DNA from: Craspedostauros australis
Taxonomy: Eukaryota > Bacillariophyta > Bacillariophyceae > Mastogloiales > Achnanthaceae
Direction of reading: 5' to 3'
NCBI GenBank assembly: GCA_026770025.1
Contig: JAMXDE010000046.1
Location: 372,001-436,000, forward strand
Length of the DNA stretch: 64,000 bases
Shown here in pieces: positions 61,846-64,000 of the stretch (positions are counted from its first letter, which is position 1; every line of letters begins with the position of its first letter). The position numbers and the translations under genes were made by a program. The notes under the pieces are model-generated. The model had not been told where the DNA came from and did not search any database. It saw nothing but the letters and a program-made list of their open reading frames with translations.

Positions 61846-64000
61846 TTATTCTGGTCTGCTTCTGTCGCAGATCTCCTTCCGGTGCTCCTGCAGCAACGAC
61901 ACCTTCTTGCTGGCACCCCATTCGTCATACAGCCGAATTGCTTCGTTGAGATGATATTCCGCACTGTCGACGTCTTGCTCCAGCAGCATGTGCTCGGCCA
62001 GCCGTTCATTCGCCAAGGCTTGGTTGTGCGGGAACCCTGTCCGCGCACAGGCCCGGATCGCATCCTGGTACATCGTGACAGCATCCATGAACGCTTTTTC
62101 TCGCTGTCTGCTCTTGTGCGCCTTCCATGCGGCCCTCTCCGCGTTGAGGATGGCGAGGCAGTGGACCGCATTTGGGTTGCCCTTGTTCACGGTACCCCGC
62201 AGTTGCTTGCGGGTTTTCTGAGCCAGCCGCTTGTACGTGCTGCGTTGAGACCGTGTGAGGCACCTGTCTTGATTGGAAGCGATTGTCATTGTGAAAGAGG
62301 TGGCGAATATGAAGAACATCGTCGTGCTGTATCCGCGCGGCGTCTTCATCTGGTCCTCGTAGATTTTCAATACCATCTGGGCGGTGTTGTCGTAATCCCC
62401 AAAGTATGTCATCAAGAAAACCTTGTTTCGAAGCAAGTCTGTGATTAGTGCACCGTCCTTCGTTTCTTCGTGGCGTCGCATGGACGCGATTTCGTCAAAC
62501 ACGTCACCGACGAGCATTGTCTGCCCATCAGATCGTCCTCTCAGGTTCAAGACCATCTGCCACCTGGCAGATAGCTGCTCGGTCGCCTTGGCTTGGTTAA
62601 AGTCTTCGGAGACCTTTGTGTACGTTGAGAGGTCTGTGTCGAGATCTTTCAGGGACTTGGCTGCAAGAAAGCACAAGTCGAAGTAGAAGAGCACTGCCCA
62701 CGTTGCGATCTGCATGTCGCCAGCAGACATGCTATCTGGGTGGGCATCCAGCACCGGCTGCATGCAATTCTCGTATGGAATGAAGTTGTTGAATGCCAGG
62801 CCGTATGAGACGACCATCGCCCGAGCTGCGACTGACTTGTCGCTGCCTTCTTTGCACCATCGTATCGCGTAGTCGGCGTAGAGCCTTGCCTTCTCCCAAT
62901 CATCCAAAACGGGACCTACCAGCATCGCAAGGCTCGCGAGGACAACTGGGGTAGAGTTGGTTCTTCCTTTCTTCATGCCGTAGTTGACGCCATCAATCGT
63001 GATGAGAGGATGTAGGCCTGGATCGCAAAGAGCTGCAGACCAACCGTATTTGTCCATGCTCCGAATGATGAGCTCGTCCATCGGATCCTCAGACGGCTTC
63101 ATTGACTCCAAATATTCCAATGTCCACTTCCTTGTGGATGCTTTCAGCTTCAGCAGCCTCATGATGACAACCATCAGTCTCCTTTTGCTGCCCTTGGGAT
63201 ACGGAAATCCCAGCTGCGCCATCAGTCCAGCACCGACCGCCATTCTATCCCTCGCTTTGCCTTGTTGGATCGTGACCATCTTCCCATCCATCAAAACATG
63301 ATACGCCCTTATCTTGTCGATCAGAGGACACTCGTCTCGCTCGATCACCATGTTGCCGTACTTCTGCATCATCTCAAACTTGCTGCTCACGTACGCGCAC
63401 TCCGCGGCTGATGTGAAGAGCTGGAGGGTCATGTCGTAATGTGTTCTCCAGTGGTCGGGCGGCATCATGCCGATGGTGCTTTGGAAGTACTGGAATGCTA
63501 CTCGGAAGGCTGCATGCGATGCGGCGACAGTTCCAGCCTCGAAGTTGAGCATTGCGATCCTGAAGCGCCTTGTTTGGGTGATGTCGATGTCTTCTTTTGA
63601 CGGCGACGACGACGATGATGACGACGATGAGGATGGGTACTGCGGGACCATATCCAAACGGGCGTTGAGGAGATTCACCACAACGAACATTGAAGCCTCG
63701 AAGTCTTCTTCTGATAGCCGATCCATCAAGATGATTCCGATGCGATGCTGGAGCTCCAGAAGGTGCATCTTCGATGGGATCATTCCCAATGCCGCCTCCT
63801 GCACCTTGTCGTGAATGAAGGAGTACTCGGATGCGGCAGACACCTGTGCTGGTGATGTCATGGGCGATGCCGGCGATGTGGACTGAGGAGTAGAGCTGCT
63901 CCCGTTGCCGTTACCGTTGCCGTTGCCGTCGTCGGCAATGCTACCGCCAGCATGAGACTCAATCAGTCCCTCCGCCTCATAGGTATTCAGGATGTCCACC
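61846..64000 (-). CDS. STAND/AAA_16-type signalling ATPase, copy 2, cut by the window end
   Basis: About 717 residues of the C-terminal half are visible; the frame is open at the right edge and the gene continues outside, so the NTPase domain is not in the window. It aligns end to end with residues of copy 1 from ILNTYEAEGLIESHAGG onward. Some blocks are nearly identical and others differ strongly. The Asp/Ser insertion and Asn-Gly run differ in length between copies. The stop lies at the matching place, but the last ten residues differ (EICDRSRPE against RVCNGSKLE). The frame is intact over the visible part, so both copies may be functional. Confidence 0.78.
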   Translation of the reverse strand, partial: VDILNTYEAEGLIESHAGGSIADDGNGNGNGNGSSSTPQSTSPASPMTSPAQVSAASEYSFIHDKVQEAALGMIPSKMHLLELQHRIGIILMDRLSEEDFEASMFVVVNLLNARLDMVPQYPSSSSSSSSSSPSKEDIDITQTRRFRIAMLNFEAGTVAASHAAFRVAFQYFQSTIGMMPPDHWRTHYDMTLQLFTSAAECAYVSSKFEMMQKYGNMVIERDECPLIDKIRAYHVLMDGKMVTIQQGKARDRMAVGAGLMAQLGFPYPKGSKRRLMVVIMRLLKLKASTRKWTLEYLESMKPSEDPMDELIIRSMDKYGWSAALCDPGLHPLITIDGVNYGMKKGRTNSTPVVLASLAMLVGPVLDDWEKARLYADYAIRWCKEGSDKSVAARAMVVSYGLAFNNFIPYENCMQPVLDAHPDSMSAGDMQIATWAVLFYFDLCFLAAKSLKDLDTDLSTYTKVSEDFNQAKATEQLSARWQMVLNLRGRSDGQTMLVGDVFDEIASMRRHEETKDGALITDLLRNKVFLMTYFGDYDNTAQMVLKIYEDQMKTPRGYSTTMFFIFATSFTMTIASNQDRCLTRSQRSTYKRLAQKTRKQLRGTVNKGNPNAVHCLAILNAERAAWKAHKSRQREKAFMDAVTMYQDAIRACARTGFPHNQALANERLAEHMLLEQDVDSAEYHLNEAIRLYDEWGASKKVSLLQEHRKEICDRSRPE

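Noticed and set aside
1..64000. tRNA or rRNA genes
   Set aside because: I looked for TTCGA-type T-loops and rRNA-like blocks by eye and found none I could support; a tRNAscan-SE or Rfam search would settle it.

Overview
The window is nuclear DNA of a unicellular eukaryote. The genes carry short GT-AG introns of about 160-300 bp, and the proteins include a bHLH-PAS factor, a RECQL4-type helicase, a CNNM transporter, a mitochondrial carrier, PP2C, an ankyrin-BTB protein and a KLC-like TPR protein. A stramenopile-like protist is my best guess, from the style of the desaturases, the FGD-repeat protein, the SNF2-like protein and the STAND ATPases. This is inference; nothing here fixes the genus, and I saw no plastid gene, rRNA or tRNA.

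Layout. 1-6.8 kb: a long acidic protein ending in a degenerate SNF2-like region (+), then a TPR protein (-). 6.8-10.5 kb: gene-poor DNA. 10.5-22.6 kb: two ~6.06 kb DNA transposons (A and B) in opposite orientation, abutting at a single TA. Each has ~165-170 bp terminal inverted repeats, a ~1170-residue putative DDE transposase, and a 1507 bp internal module bounded by its own 23 bp inverted repeats. 22.6-26.1 kb: a three-exon CNNM/DUF21-CBS transporter. 26.3-31.6 kb: a two-exon RECQL4-like helicase with GRF zinc finger and SAP domain. 32.3-36.2 kb: a PP2C phosphatase (-) and an ankyrin-BTB protein (+). 36.6-37.3 kb: a frameshifted SRR1-like relic. 37.8-39.3 kb: a type II membrane glycosyltransferase. 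40.3-44.5 kb: two fatty-acid desaturases in tandem with strongly biased codons. 45.6-47.8 kb: a six-exon FGD-repeat protein whose introns mostly fall at the same point of each repeat. 48.1-50.5 kb: a two-exon 2OG-Fe(II) oxygenase and a mitochondrial carrier. 52.9-55.3 kb: a four-exon bHLH-PAS regulator. 56.5-64.0 kb: two tandem STAND-type ATPase paralogues with mosaic divergence; the second is cut by the window end.

The two desaturases plausibly act in one lipid pathway at the ER. Most other neighbours look functionally unrelated, as is usual in eukaryotes. The most unusual content is the transposon pair, the FGD-repeat gene and the STAND duplication. Exon joins were worked out by hand from GT-AG sites, reading phase and family motifs.
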